Position numbers and translations under genes: made by a program
In this document: piece by piece, positions 1 to 9,506 of the stretch
Layout: every line of letters starts with the position of its first letter
Numbering within the stretch: position 1 is the first letter of the stretch
Notes under the pieces: model-generated
Seen by the model: the letters and a program-made list of their open reading frames with translations, nothing else
Told to the model about the DNA's origin: nothing
Database searches by the model: none
NCBI RefSeq assembly: GCF_014279775.1
Contig: NZ_CP047961.1
Coordinates: 1,674,001-1,738,000 of the forward strand
Origin: Synechococcus sp. PROS-9-1
GTDB taxonomy: Bacteria; Cyanobacteriota; Cyanobacteriia; PCC-6307; Cyanobiaceae
Length of the DNA: 64,000 nucleotides
Reading direction: 5' to 3'

Positions 1-1
1 T

Positions 2-775
2 CTCACCTACCGCCCCTCCGGTCCTGCCACAAGACGGGTGGTCTTGGTTGGCAAGGGCCTCACCTTTGATTCCGGTGGTTACAACCTGAAAGTGGGTGCT
101 GCTCAGATCGACATGATGAAATTCGATATGGGAGGCAGTGCAGCGGTGCTTGGCGCGATGCGCTCGATCGCTGAGCTGCGCCCCCAGGGGGTGGAAGTGC
201 ACATGCTGGTGGCGTCATGCGAAAACATGATCAACGGTTCTGCCGTGCACCCAGGTGACATTGTCACCGCGTCCAATGGCACCACGATTGAAATCAACAA
301 CACAGATGCAGAAGGCCGGCTCACCCTCGCTGATGCCTTGGTTTACGCATCCGAGCTCGAACCCGATGCCATCGTCGACCTGGCCACATTGACCGGTGCC
401 TGCGTGGTTGCCCTTGGCGACGAAATTGCTGGGCTGTGGACTGGAGACGACTCGCTTGCCAGCGCCTTAGAGGGCGCAGCAAAGGATGCAGGTGAGGGGC
501 TCTGGCGTATGCCAATGCACCAGGCTTATCGCAAAGGCCTCAAGTCACTCCTTGCGGACTTGAAAAACACAGGTCCCCGTCCAGGTGGCTCTATTACCGC
601 CGCTTTATTCCTCAAGGAATTTGTCAAAAGCTCCATCCCATGGGCCCACATCGATATCGCCGGAACAGTTTGGAGCGATAAAGGGAGAGGACTAGATCCG
701 GCTGGAGCGACGGGCTACGGAGTCCGCACCTTGGTGCATTGGGTGTGCAAGCAATCGCAGCAGGCCGAGACCTAG
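2..775 (+). CDS. pepA: Leucyl aminopeptidase (PepA), C-terminal part
   Basis: The reading frame is open from the left edge, so the start lies outside the window; about 257 codons remain of a family usually near 490 residues. The product is a cytosolic M17 metalloaminopeptidase that removes N-terminal residues from peptides. The whole catalytic domain is here: the [11 protein letters not shown] segment (metal-binding Lys and Asp), the FDMGG Asp, and the family signature NTDAEGRL with its Asp and Glu ligands. The first ATG-like position in the frame (38) is internal and is not the true start. A small conserved gene follows 13 bases downstream on the same strand. Confidence 0.95.
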   Translation, partial: LTYRPSGPATRRVVLVGKGLTFDSGGYNLKVGAAQIDMMKFDMGGSAAVLGAMRSIAELRPQGVEVHMLVASCENMINGSAVHPGDIVTASNGTTIEINNTDAEGRLTLADALVYASELEPDAIVDLATLTGACVVALGDEIAGLWTGDDSLASALEGAAKDAGEGLWRMPMHQAYRKGLKSLLADLKNTGPRPGGSITAALFLKEFVKSSIPWAHIDIAGTVWSDKGRGLDPAGATGYGVRTLVHWVCKQSQQAET

Positions 776-788
776 GGTTTTCACAACT

Positions 789-1043
789 GTGAACCAACCC
801 AAACCGATGGCTTCCAGACCCTTGCGCTGGTACGTGAGAGCTCAACTTGGAGTCCTGCTTTTGCCTGCAGGACTCTGCCTCTTTGGGGAAGCGATCAGTC
901 GACGAATCATCCAGCTGCTCGGCCAGGACCGCGGTCCTTGGTTCTGGTATGGAACTCTGAGCCTGATCTGCATCAACGCAGGAATCGGCTTAATGATCGA
1001 AAGCGGTCTTCTCAGCGGCTATCCAGGCCGACGAGCGGATTAG
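789..1043 (+). CDS. Small conserved membrane protein
   Basis: This gene encodes 84 residues from a GTG start; an ATG at residue 7 (position 807) is an alternative. Two hydrophobic stretches are visible, about residues 19-36 (LGVLLLPAGLCLFGEA) and 53-72 (WYGTLSLICINAGIGL), so it is probably a two-span inner or thylakoid membrane protein. I recognise no catalytic motif. It lies directly behind pepA and may be cotranscribed. Its stop codon overlaps the stop of the convergent minus-strand gene. Function unknown. Confidence 0.65.
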   Translation: MNQPKPMASRPLRWYVRAQLGVLLLPAGLCLFGEAISRRIIQLLGQDRGPWFWYGTLSLICINAGIGLMIESGLLSGYPGRRAD

Positions 1044-1213
1044 GACGCAAGCGCAGCCACCGCACGTGGGCACTCAAGGGAATGTATTTGCCAGCGCGCC
1101 CGCTTAGAACAAGTCGACAACACACGATCCAAATCATCTGAGGCCTGCTTCGTCGACGGATAAGGACCAACGTGACGCGTCACCAGACCATCCTTGATCG
1201 TCAGCAGATACAT
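1040..1213 (-). CDS. Small conserved hypothetical protein
   Basis: The 57-residue protein starts MYLLTIKDGLVTRHVGPYPS. I chose the internal ATG at 1213 because a good GGAGGG ribosome site stands six bases upstream; the frame can be extended to 1315 but that part is rich in Arg and Ser and looks non-coding. No known domain is recognised. The hydrophobic-charged alternation suggests a small folded soluble protein. It converges with the pepA-side gene, and the stops overlap. Confidence 0.5.
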   Translation of the reverse strand: MYLLTIKDGLVTRHVGPYPSTKQASDDLDRVLSTCSKRARWQIHSLECPRAVAALAS

Positions 1214-1354
1214 ACAGTCCCTCCGCAAATATTGGGTGAATGGTAAGGACAAAGCGCTAGAGCGTCGAGAGGGGAAAACCCGAATCTTCACTGAGAGACG
1301 TCTGAATGAAATCAAAGTTCAAATTACAGATTATCATCGGTTTTTGAAAAGGGG

Positions 1355-1987
1355 TCATGGCGCCACTGGAGTGGCCCAGGCTGTCCCCGATCGTGCACGC
1401 TCGCCCCACACGGCATCGAGGCGGCGATCTCGTCCACAACTGAAGCGGTAATAGCGATAACGAAGCTCATTATTATTGGCATAATCTTGGTGATAATCCT
1501 CTGCCGGCCAGAACTGAACTGCATCACGAATCTGCACTTTAATCTTAGATTTTGAGACCCCTAATTCACTTGCAGCAGAGGCAGCACTTGATTGAGCGGC
1601 GGTGGCTTGCTGCTCGCCAGCGGTGAAAATCACTGGCCGATACGAGTCGCCTCTGTCACAAAACTGGCCTTGGCCATCGAGAGGGTCAATATTCCGCCAA
1701 TAATGCTGCAAAAGATTGGAATAACTAATTTTATCGGAATCAAATCGCACACTTACTACTTCTTGATGCCCACTTTTTTCACCACTAACTTGTTGATACG
1801 TGGGATTCTCCACATGACCACCGCTATAACCACTTTCAGCCGAAATCACACCTTCAATATCCTCTAAATCATGTTCAAGGCACCAAAAACAGCCACCCGC
1901 AAGAACCGCATCCTGGACAGATGCCAGGGCTGCCATTGGGCTCAACAACATGATGCTGGTCAAAACCAGCGGGATCAACGCACGCAT
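1355..1987 (-). CDS. msrA: Peptide methionine sulfoxide reductase MsrA, exported
   Basis: MsrA reduces methionine-S-sulfoxide in proteins, repairing oxidative damage. The catalytic motif GGCFWC is at residues 31-36 (Cys33 nucleophile), followed by the typical ESGYSGG and GHQEVV segments. A hydrophobic N-terminal stretch (about residues 4-22) is a likely signal peptide or anchor, so the enzyme probably acts in the periplasm or thylakoid lumen. The ATG at 1987 was preferred to the longer frame because it falls 4 bases after the lpxB stop and begins the signal sequence. It is the last gene of the envelope operon. Confidence 0.92.
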   Translation of the reverse strand: MRALIPLVLTSIMLLSPMAALASVQDAVLAGGCFWCLEHDLEDIEGVISAESGYSGGHVENPTYQQVSGEKSGHQEVVSVRFDSDKISYSNLLQHYWRNIDPLDGQGQFCDRGDSYRPVIFTAGEQQATAAQSSAASAASELGVSKSKIKVQIRDAVQFWPAEDYHQDYANNNELRYRYYRFSCGRDRRLDAVWGERARSGTAWATPVAP

Positions 1988-1991
1988 GAGC

Positions 1992-3176
1992 TCAAGTGGG
2001 CTGTTTGATCTGGTCAAGAATGGCTTCGGCAGCACGATCGGTCACACCCGGTTCACCAAGGGTGTCACGCAAGCGCTGATAGCCATCCAAAACCCTTTGC
2101 CGATCCGCTTGGTTATCCAATAGAGGAATGGCCAATGCCACAAGCTGATCGGCGTTGAAATCCTCCTGCAACAGCTCCGGCACCAGACGCTCCTTCAGCA
2201 AAAGGTTGACCGGCGAGATGTGATCCACCTGGAAACGGAGAATTCTCCGCGCCACCCACGCTGTGACACGGCTGACGCGATAGCCAACCACTTGCGGAAC
2301 ACCCTGAAGAGCTAATTCCAAATTCACGGTGCCCGATTTACCCAATGCAAGGTCGGCAGCTGCAAACAGGTGGGGCTTCATGGCATCCGCCTGATCAGCT
2401 GGAATGACCGTCCCGCTAACCCCCGCTTGGTCAAGGGCCTGCTGCAATGGCTCCTCAAAGCGCTCCAATCCGGCTGGCACCATCACATGGAGTGATGGAT
2501 CACGAGCCTGAAGGGTGGCTGCAGCCTGCACCAATTCGGGCATGAGATAACGCATTTCCTGAGGCCGTGATGCAGGCATCAACAACAACAGGGCTCCTTC
2601 TGCGGGCAAGCCCAAGGCACATCGAGCAGCCTGGCGATCGGAAGAAACCGGAACCATATCGAGGAGGGGATGTCCCACCCAGGTGACATCAGCGCCTCGA
2701 CCGGAATAGAACTCGGCTTCTTCAGGAAAAATCGCCAGGATGCGATCTGTGAACTGCAGCAAACTTTTGGTGCCTCCTTCGCCAATGCGCCAAGCCCATT
2801 CCTGGGGAGCGATGTAATAAGTAATTGGCACATGCGGCAGACGGGATCTGAGGCTGTGGCCCAAACGCACGTTGGCGCCCATGTAATCGATCAACACCAC
2901 ACCATCGGGGGGGCGCTGCTTCAACACCCTGTCGACTCTGGCTTGCAATCGAATCGTGGGCACAACCAAAGGGAGGGCTTCCCACAGACCAATCGCGCCC
3001 ATCGGAGAGGTATCAGCAAGCAACTCAGCTCCAGCAGCCTGCATCCGCTCACCCCCCAGAGCGAGGACTTCTAAATCAAGTCCCCGACGCTTCGCGACAC
3101 GCCAAAGAGCCTGAATCAACAGGCTTCCCTGCAAATCTCCTGACACCTCGCCGGTGCTGATGAGCAGACGCACCAT
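1992..3176 (-). CDS. lpxB: Lipid-A-disaccharide synthase LpxB
   Basis: LpxB joins UDP-2,3-diacylglucosamine and lipid X to form the lipid A disaccharide at the cytoplasmic face of the inner membrane. The 394-residue length fits the family. The N-terminus has the expected STGEVSGDL glycine-rich motif and the centre has the family block [10 protein letters not shown]; the C-terminal half shows [12 protein letters not shown], a typical GT19 donor-site segment. The ATG overlaps the lpxA stop (TGATG), which implies translational coupling. Confidence 0.96.
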   Translation of the reverse strand: MVRLLISTGEVSGDLQGSLLIQALWRVAKRRGLDLEVLALGGERMQAAGAELLADTSPMGAIGLWEALPLVVPTIRLQARVDRVLKQRPPDGVVLIDYMGANVRLGHSLRSRLPHVPITYYIAPQEWAWRIGEGGTKSLLQFTDRILAIFPEEAEFYSGRGADVTWVGHPLLDMVPVSSDRQAARCALGLPAEGALLLLMPASRPQEMRYLMPELVQAAATLQARDPSLHVMVPAGLERFEEPLQQALDQAGVSGTVIPADQADAMKPHLFAAADLALGKSGTVNLELALQGVPQVVGYRVSRVTAWVARRILRFQVDHISPVNLLLKERLVPELLQEDFNADQLVALAIPLLDNQADRQRVLDGYQRLRDTLGEPGVTDRAAEAILDQIKQPT

Positions 3177-4027
3177 CAGCGACTCGATGGAGGAGGCATG
3201 GGGCCCCGTCGACCTGTCGACAAGGAACCCTCCAAAAATGTACAGAGATGGTTAGCGGCAGGCAGCAACGCCTGCTGCCTCGCAAGGTTTAAGCCATCAG
3301 AAATGACGTGATCAGAGCGATAAAGCAATGACCAAATCTCCTGCAGCTGTTTGAATTCCTTCCCCCCCTCAAGGCGATGCAGGCCCTGACGTTTCAAGCC
3401 AACACGATTAAGCCCCCGCACCCTGCCTGGATGACCTTCAACAAGACAGTACGGAGGAACATCACGATCCACACGTGTCATGCCGCCAACCATGGCCATG
3501 CCGCCGATGTGAACGAATTGATGAATCCCTAAACAACCACCGATCACTGCCCGATCTTCAATCAACACGTGGCCTGCCACTTGGATGCCATTCGACATCA
3601 CAATGTTGTTTCCAAGCAAACAATTATGCCCAAGATGGCAATAAGCCATGAGCAAGTTGTTATCACCAATCCGAGTCTGCTCCCCTTCATCAGTGGCACG
3701 ATTAATCGTGACGCATTCACGAATGGTGTTGTGATCACCAATAACAACCTCCGTCGGAGCACCTTTGTATTTCAAGTCCTGAGGTTCTTGCCCCAAACAA
3801 GCTCCGGGGTAAATGCGATTGTGAGCACCGATACGTAGTCGACCATCGAGCACCACATTGGGGCCAATCCAGGTATTAGCCCCAATGCTCACCTCAGGAC
3901 CGATCACGGCTCCAGGACCGATCACAACGCCATGGGCGAGCTCTGCTCGGGGGTCGACCACCGCCATCGGATGGACCTGAGCGGGGCGATCGTCCGTGAT
4001 CACTGATGTGGAGAGCTCATCACTCAT
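3176..4027 (-). CDS. lpxA: UDP-N-acetylglucosamine O-acyltransferase LpxA
   Basis: LpxA performs the first acylation of lipid A synthesis. The 283-residue protein has left-handed beta-helix hexapeptide repeats from about residue 20 to 190 (for example [20 protein letters not shown]) and the conserved HNCLLGNN and IHQFVHIG segments around the catalytic His region, followed by a helical C-terminal domain. A TTG at 4036 would add three residues and overlap the fabZ stop; the ATG at 4027 is more likely. The C-terminal tail is rich in Pro, Arg and Ser. Confidence 0.95.
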   Translation of the reverse strand: MSDELSTSVITDDRPAQVHPMAVVDPRAELAHGVVIGPGAVIGPEVSIGANTWIGPNVVLDGRLRIGAHNRIYPGACLGQEPQDLKYKGAPTEVVIGDHNTIRECVTINRATDEGEQTRIGDNNLLMAYCHLGHNCLLGNNIVMSNGIQVAGHVLIEDRAVIGGCLGIHQFVHIGGMAMVGGMTRVDRDVPPYCLVEGHPGRVRGLNRVGLKRQGLHRLEGGKEFKQLQEIWSLLYRSDHVISDGLNLARQQALLPAANHLCTFLEGSLSTGRRGPMPPPSSR

Positions 4028-4032
4028 CACGA

Positions 4033-4497
4033 TCAATCCACCAGAGAAAACATCAGCTCACCGGAGCAGACCAGCTGTCCATCCACCGTGACCTCCGCCT
4101 TGACTTTGCCAAAACGCTTGCGTTTAAGGCTGAGCAACTCACAAGTAATCCTCAATTGATCTCCAGGGACCACCGGCCGACGAAAACGAACTCCATCAAT
4201 TCCGGCGAACACGAACAAGCCCTTTGGGAGATCTGGCATCTGGGTCACAATTAAGCCCCCCACTTGAGCCATCGCTTCAACAATCAAGACTCCAGGCATT
4301 AAAGGGCGACCAGGGAAATGCCCCTGGAACTGTGGCTCATTCAAGGTGACGTTCTTGATCGCTACTGCGCGTTCACCTGGAACGTGCTCCAGCACCCGAT
4401 CCACCAAAGCGAACGGATAACGATGCGGCAGCAACCCCATGATCTGCTCGGCATTCAGCACCGCAGAGGGCGTGTCGGTAGAGGCAAGAACGGTCAA
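4033..4497 (-). CDS. fabZ: 3-hydroxyacyl-[ACP] dehydratase FabZ
   Basis: FabZ dehydrates 3-hydroxyacyl-ACP in fatty acid elongation and thereby competes with LpxA for the same acyl pool, which explains its place between lpxC and lpxA. The hot-dog fold motif [11 protein letters not shown] contains the catalytic His60, with Glu74 in EAMAQ. The start used is TTG at 4497, 5 bases from the lpxC stop, with no clear ribosome site; GTG at residue 13 and ATG at residue 20 ([10 protein letters not shown]) are alternatives, and the conserved domain begins at that Met. Confidence 0.93.
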   Translation of the reverse strand: MTVLASTDTPSAVLNAEQIMGLLPHRYPFALVDRVLEHVPGERAVAIKNVTLNEPQFQGHFPGRPLMPGVLIVEAMAQVGGLIVTQMPDLPKGLFVFAGIDGVRFRRPVVPGDQLRITCELLSLKRKRFGKVKAEVTVDGQLVCSGELMFSLVD

Positions 4498-4502
4498 GTG
4501 GC

Positions 4503-5357
4503 TCAGCGTTGGGGAACGAGTTGATCGGCAAGTGCCGCGGCCAACTCAGTATGAAGGCCGTGGGATCCTCGATAGACCAGCACCTGAGCTTGAGGAAAAC
4601 CCACGAGAGCCAGATCTCCGATTAGATCCAAGATCTTATGGCGCACTGGTTCATCTGGGAAACGCAGCGGGGGATTCAACCAGGAATCTCCATCACAGAC
4701 GAGGGCGTTATCCAAAGCGCCTCCACGAATGAGACCAGAGGAGCGAAGTTGTTCCACTTGCTCGCGAAAACCAAAGGTCCGAGCAGGGGCGATCTCATCA
4801 ATAAACCGCTGAGGGGTGAGCTCGAGGGCCAATTGCTGACGACCTATGGCTTGTTGAGGGAAATCGATCACACCAACCAGCGTGAAGCGATCAGCAGGCG
4901 TCGCAACGATGGCGCTATTACCGCGATAAAAAGCCAGCGGGGCAGACAGCACCACCGGGGGACGACGTGGTGTCGACGCTGCAGTTAATCCGGCTTCTGC
5001 GATCGCCTCAACCCAGCCCAATGCGGAACCATCAAGAAGCGGAATTTCTGTACCCGAGACCTGGACCTCAACATGGGAAATCCCGCAGCCCGCAAGAGCG
5101 GCCAGCAGATGTTCAACTGTGGAAAGCCGTCTGTCTCCGAAGTCGAGGGTGGTACAGAGCTGGCTGTCGCGCACCTGAGAGGGGTCTAGACGGACAGGTT
5201 TTGACGTTTGATCAAGCCAGCGCACGTAGAACCCTTCCTGCTCAGAGGGAGCAAGGGTGACTAGACATTGCTGTCCGCTATGCAGGCCAATCCCTGAACG
5301 CGACACAGTGGATGCCAACGTCCATGGCCCGTCGTAATCCGCAGGCCAAGACACCAT
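4503..5357 (-). CDS. lpxC: UDP-3-O-acyl-N-acetylglucosamine deacetylase LpxC
   Basis: LpxC is the zinc enzyme of the committed step of lipid A synthesis. The 284-residue protein shows the family order: GIGLHSGQ near residue 23, [10 protein letters not shown] with zinc ligand His83, [12 protein letters not shown] with the second His and Asp ligands, and the catalytic HGLHTEL near the C-terminus. The ATG at 5357 overlaps the bamA stop (TAATG); a longer frame to 5393 reads into bamA and is unlikely. Confidence 0.96.
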   Translation of the reverse strand: MVSWPADYDGPWTLASTVSRSGIGLHSGQQCLVTLAPSEQEGFYVRWLDQTSKPVRLDPSQVRDSQLCTTLDFGDRRLSTVEHLLAALAGCGISHVEVQVSGTEIPLLDGSALGWVEAIAEAGLTAASTPRRPPVVLSAPLAFYRGNSAIVATPADRFTLVGVIDFPQQAIGRQQLALELTPQRFIDEIAPARTFGFREQVEQLRSSGLIRGGALDNALVCDGDSWLNPPLRFPDEPVRHKILDLIGDLALVGFPQAQVLVYRGSHGLHTELAAALADQLVPQR

Positions 5358-7621
5358 TAGAACTTCCAGCCCACACCTAAGTTGAATCTCCACTCACCGG
5401 TGAAATCCTGACTGGCAACCTCAAGACGAAGGGGTCCGACTGGCGTTGTCACGATCACACCTGTACCGATGGAGAAGCCTGATCCTGGTTTTTTGAGCAA
5501 TTTGCCAGGTTTTCCGGGAACACTGCTCTGGGAACCAAAGTCAGTACCCGCATCAGCAAAAATCTCTCCAGCGAAAATACTGATAATCGGGAAACGATAT
5601 TCCAAGGTTGCTTCTCCGTAACTACGTCCAACCGCTAGGTCGCAGTCGTGCCAACCACGCACTGAATTCGAACCACCCAAGCAAAAGGCTTCATAGGGAG
5701 GGAGATCTCCAACAATGGAACCAGTCTTGAGCTGAATACCAATGGCTTGCGGACAGTTTGCTTTTTCGCCTGGCTTTGGCCTGCAACCCTTAGCAATTTT
5801 CAGCCAATTCACCGGAAAGAATTGCGTATAGCTTGCCTTCACGCGGTTGAAGGTTGGAGAATTTTCCCCAACTGAAAGGAATTGCTCCGTTCCAAAACTA
5901 AAGAAATTACCCGAAGTGGGATTCCTAGTATCGTTCAGAGTGTTGTAGGTCGCAGCAAGTCTCAAGCCAGCAAGATTGTTTTCAGTGGCACAGTTGTAAG
6001 AGATACAAATAACATCTTCATTTGGAATATCTCCGTTGCCCTTGCTAGAGGTTCCATAAACACGCGAGGAGCCTTCAAAGTTGATTGGCCGAATACTCTG
6101 AACATTTAAACCTGCAAGAACCTGCCATGGAGCATTTTTATAGGGATTGCCTCCGTTAAGAGGCCTCGCGAAAATGATATTTCCACCAACCCTTTGCAAG
6201 GCAACAGAGTCACCCTCATAATCAAACCAACTGTCATCAGGAAAGAGGGCTGAAGCATCTCCAACATTGTCGAACTTCCTACCAGCAGGGTTGTTGGTTT
6301 TACTAATTGAGTAAGCGCGGGAAGATTTGTTGTCTTCGTAATCAGTGAGAGTAACAATGTCTCCATTGTTTTGGCTCCGAAACACCTGAGGCACTTCGCG
6401 ACTCAAGAAAAGAGACGTACGGAACGATGTGCGATGTGCATCGCCCTTGATCCATGGATCAGTAAACGTGACATTAGCCAGACCGCCGTACTGTCCGTAG
6501 GTGAGGTTGAGAGCTACGTTCCATGCCCGTCCAAATAAATTGCTGTCTTGGAGTTGAACCTGTCCAAACACACCTTGACTTTGGCTGTAGCCCAAGCCAC
6601 CTGAAAGAGAACCGGTTGACTGCTCAACGATTCCCAAAACAATGTTGACTTCGCCTGGATTTCCAGCAACAGGCTTCAGTGAGACTTTGATATCACTAAA
6701 CAACGATGTTCCATATAGGCGCTTGATATCACCCTCAAGTTGATTTCGATTAAAGGCCTCACCTGGCTTGATCGAGATTTCTCTCGTAACGACCCAAGGT
6801 TTGGTTTTTCCGCGAATTGGCTCACCTTTCTCGTTGGTTGTTTCGCCTTCCTTGTTGAGGAACTGCACCTCAACGCCAGCAACAGTGCCGATCACAACTT
6901 TGAGCTGTACAACCCCAACTGGACTGACTCTCGTTGGACCGGTGACTCTCGCAAGGGCGTAACCCTCGCTGGAGTACCACGTCTGAAGCTCTTTCATCCG
7001 AAGCTGAAGTTCAGCGAGGTTGAGCGTGCGTCCGTAGTCAGAGCTGAAGGTGTCCTCAATGACCTGTGGAGGGATCTCATTGTTTTCAGGAAGGAGCTCA
7101 ACCTTTGTGAGCACGGGATTGGGTACAACCTGAACGAAAAGTTGCACGCCAAGAGGGCCATTAACGGGTTCGATGCGTACATCCGAGAACCAGCCGGTGG
7201 CGTAGATCGCTTCCAAATCAATTTTGAGCTCATCCCTGGTGACGCGGCTACCAGGGCGAACGGTCATGGCGTCATAAGCAGCCAATTCCACACGCTCTTG
7301 CTCAGGGTGACCATCGATCCCATCGATCATCACCTCTGTAATCAGCACTCTGGGCTGCGCAGGTCTCTCGTCTTCTCCAGCAACAGTCGCTTCCTGTACG
7401 CCTTCAAACGCGTCCACCTCAACAGATTGAGGCTCGGAGTTATCCCCGTTATCCCCAGTTAACGCATCCTCGAGCTGGATCTGTTCCTCAGAGCTCTGAT
7501 CGGAGTCAGCCTCAGCTTGCGCTCGAGCAGGAAGGCTGGTCAGAAGCGGCAGGGCCAGAGCAAGCCCCAATGCTCCCCGCCGAACGGCGTTCCTGGTTCG
7601 GTCTGAGGAGGGATTGACCAT
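5357..7621 (-). CDS. bamA: Omp85-family outer membrane assembly protein BamA
   Basis: This 754-residue protein folds and inserts beta-barrel proteins in the outer membrane. It has a signal peptide (about residues 1-35, ending PARAQA), an acidic Gln/Glu/Asp-rich linker, POTRA domains from about residue 92 to 330, and a C-terminal beta barrel ending in Trp-Lys-Phe, the expected aromatic terminal residue. The segment GGSNSVRGW is the conserved barrel-closing VRGY-like motif of loop 6. It sits immediately upstream of lpxC in the operon, so barrel assembly and lipid A synthesis are coregulated here. Confidence 0.95.
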   Translation of the reverse strand: MVNPSSDRTRNAVRRGALGLALALPLLTSLPARAQAEADSDQSSEEQIQLEDALTGDNGDNSEPQSVEVDAFEGVQEATVAGEDERPAQPRVLITEVMIDGIDGHPEQERVELAAYDAMTVRPGSRVTRDELKIDLEAIYATGWFSDVRIEPVNGPLGVQLFVQVVPNPVLTKVELLPENNEIPPQVIEDTFSSDYGRTLNLAELQLRMKELQTWYSSEGYALARVTGPTRVSPVGVVQLKVVIGTVAGVEVQFLNKEGETTNEKGEPIRGKTKPWVVTREISIKPGEAFNRNQLEGDIKRLYGTSLFSDIKVSLKPVAGNPGEVNIVLGIVEQSTGSLSGGLGYSQSQGVFGQVQLQDSNLFGRAWNVALNLTYGQYGGLANVTFTDPWIKGDAHRTSFRTSLFLSREVPQVFRSQNNGDIVTLTDYEDNKSSRAYSISKTNNPAGRKFDNVGDASALFPDDSWFDYEGDSVALQRVGGNIIFARPLNGGNPYKNAPWQVLAGLNVQSIRPINFEGSSRVYGTSSKGNGDIPNEDVICISYNCATENNLAGLRLAATYNTLNDTRNPTSGNFFSFGTEQFLSVGENSPTFNRVKASYTQFFPVNWLKIAKGCRPKPGEKANCPQAIGIQLKTGSIVGDLPPYEAFCLGGSNSVRGWHDCDLAVGRSYGEATLEYRFPIISIFAGEIFADAGTDFGSQSSVPGKPGKLLKKPGSGFSIGTGVIVTTPVGPLRLEVASQDFTGEWRFNLGVGWKF

Positions 7622-7668
7622 GAGGTGGTGCGGATACCGGCCGAAATGGCCGCAAATGTCCGGTGACC

Positions 7669-8421
7669 TTACCCGTAGTTGCGTGGTTTAGGGGTTGCCC
7701 CTTGGACCCGTTTGCAGACCTCCCCGTAGGCCTCGATCACTCCGCCAAGGTCTTGACGAAAGCGATCCTTATCCAAAATGCGCTCCTTTTCATCCAGACT
7801 GTTCATATCCCAAAGGCGGCAGGTGTCTGGGCTGATCTCATCAGCAACAAGTAATTCACCCACTGCATTGCGTCCCAGCTCGAGCTTGAAATCCACCAAT
7901 TGCAGATTGAGACCAAAGAAGAAAGGGGTCAAAACAGCATTCACCCGCCTTGCCAACGTCTCGATTTCCTGACGACTTTCCGGACTGACTAGGTCAAGTA
8001 GAAACAAGCGAGACTCTGTCAAGAGAGGATCACCAAGATCATCATCTTTGTAGTAAAGATCCAGCAGTGCCGGATCCAACGCTGCTCCTTGAGAAATAGG
8101 GGTTTGACGGCAGAGTGATCCGGTTGCCACATTGCGCAGCACCACTTCAATCGGAATCACCTTGACCCGTTGGACCACCATCCAATGTTCCGACTTTAAT
8201 CCGCAGTAATGGGTTGGTATTCCTTCCCGTTCCAGCAACTCGAACAGACACGCTGAGATCTGACAATTAAGACGGCCTTTGTCTTCCAGTTGTGCACGCT
8301 TTTGGGCGTTAAAAGCGGTTGCATCATTCTTGTATTCGACCAAAACCTCAGCCTCATTGCTAGAGGCATAGATGCGCTTGGCCTTGCCCTCATAGAGGAG
8401 CGGCCCATGGGTGCTGGTCAT
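7669..8421 (-). CDS. purC: SAICAR synthase PurC
   Basis: PurC joins aspartate to CAIR in purine synthesis. The 250-residue protein has [10 protein letters not shown] at the N-terminus (ATP-binding), the central [12 protein letters not shown] block, and the C-terminal [10 protein letters not shown] and [11 protein letters not shown] motifs, all diagnostic. Its ATG overlaps the TGA of the upstream hypothetical gene by the ATGA arrangement. It is followed by bamA after 47 bases. The other purine gene here, purD, lies close by on the opposite strand. Confidence 0.97.
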   Translation of the reverse strand: MTSTHGPLLYEGKAKRIYASSNEAEVLVEYKNDATAFNAQKRAQLEDKGRLNCQISACLFELLEREGIPTHYCGLKSEHWMVVQRVKVIPIEVVLRNVATGSLCRQTPISQGAALDPALLDLYYKDDDLGDPLLTESRLFLLDLVSPESRQEIETLARRVNAVLTPFFFGLNLQLVDFKLELGRNAVGELLVADEISPDTCRLWDMNSLDEKERILDKDRFRQDLGGVIEAYGEVCKRVQGATPKPRNYG

Positions 8422-9404
8422 GGCGTGGCCAAAGGATTGGAAGCAGGAGCTTCGGATGAATCCGATTCTCCCAGGGAGGCATGGCCACCGGGAGATCGAG
8501 GAGAGCGGAGCTGATCCTCAAGGTCTTGCAAACGCTGTGGATCGAAGTCAGGGGAGATCTGTTCCAGCTCAAGCAGGGTGAAGAGGTCATCAACCCGGCT
8601 TGCCAAACGACGCAACCGTTCGCGAGGTCGGTCAGCATCACCCCCCTGCTGCAGCGCCAAACGCAACTGCAGGCGGAGCAAATCTTCCGCCAGACCCCAG
8701 GCTTGCTCAGCTGCAGCTTGATCCAAGGCCGCTTCCAGCAACAGATCACTGCGCTCTAGATCAAGCGGAGCCAGCAGTTCGGCAGCTTGGCCAAGCCTGC
8801 GCGATGCCACAACGCCTGGAGTACGACCCGCCAGGAGCACCGTGACGGCCTCCTCGGGCCGGCCAGCTGCCAACTCATGGTTCGCAAGCAGATCAAGAGC
8901 AGAGCGCGTGAGCGGCAAACCATCCTCCGATTGGCCCACGATCAACAGTTCAGTATCGAGACGCGTGAGATCGCCATCAGCCAAACGCCGCAGGGCAAGC
9001 ACAGCGCGATCTTGATCGAGGGCTGCACTGGCGGCTTGCCATGAGAGCAGCAACCACTCCCTGCGCTGTGATCCTGGTCCAGGCCCAAATCGACTCAGCA
9101 CAATCTGGGTGCTGTCGGGAGCCTTACAGGCCATCAGCGCCCGGGCATTCGCCATCACAACTGCCAACGGCTGCGGGGAAGGCGCCACCAGCATCAAACG
9201 ATCGCGCAGTAAACGAAGGCGCTCTTGCAGTCCAAAACGATCCGCATCGGCACAAGCCGCCGACAACTGAGGAATGTCACCTTCTTGGAGGACTGTTTCA
9301 AAGGCCTTTAGGGACATCGGCAGAGCGACAGGAGGCACAGGAGCCGCGTCCAACGGCGGTGCTGCCGCCAACAAAAACAGCAGTGGCAGGGAGGAAAGCC
9401 CCAT
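8418..9404 (-). CDS. Conserved cyanobacterial protein, probably exported
   Basis: The 328-residue protein starts at the ATG at 9404 ([20 protein letters not shown]), which begins a clear signal peptide; the frame can be extended upstream but without hydrophobic character. The mature part is rich in Leu, Ala, Asp and Arg and appears all-helical, with repeated ALD/LLL-type helices reminiscent of TPR-like solenoids, although I cannot assign a defined repeat. It is the first gene of the purC-bamA-lpx operon and overlaps purC by 4 bases, which suggests an envelope-related role. Function unknown. Confidence 0.7.
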   Translation of the reverse strand: MGLSSLPLLFLLAAAPPLDAAPVPPVALPMSLKAFETVLQEGDIPQLSAACADADRFGLQERLRLLRDRLMLVAPSPQPLAVVMANARALMACKAPDSTQIVLSRFGPGPGSQRREWLLLSWQAASAALDQDRAVLALRRLADGDLTRLDTELLIVGQSEDGLPLTRSALDLLANHELAAGRPEEAVTVLLAGRTPGVVASRRLGQAAELLAPLDLERSDLLLEAALDQAAAEQAWGLAEDLLRLQLRLALQQGGDADRPRERLRRLASRVDDLFTLLELEQISPDFDPQRLQDLEDQLRSPRSPGGHASLGESDSSEAPASNPLATP

Positions 9405-9506
9405 GGGCTGACAGTCGTTCAACAAAGATGGACAGGTCAGGGCAACGCGCCGAGCATTGCGTCTGAACTCCAAACCTAGGGGTCACCCCCCGTTTCGCAC
9501 CCGCCC

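Noticed and set aside
6740-7462. 240-residue plus-strand ORF inside bamA
   Set aside because: It lies wholly antisense to bamA, has no recognisable domain, and its composition is what the complementary strand of a coding gene gives.
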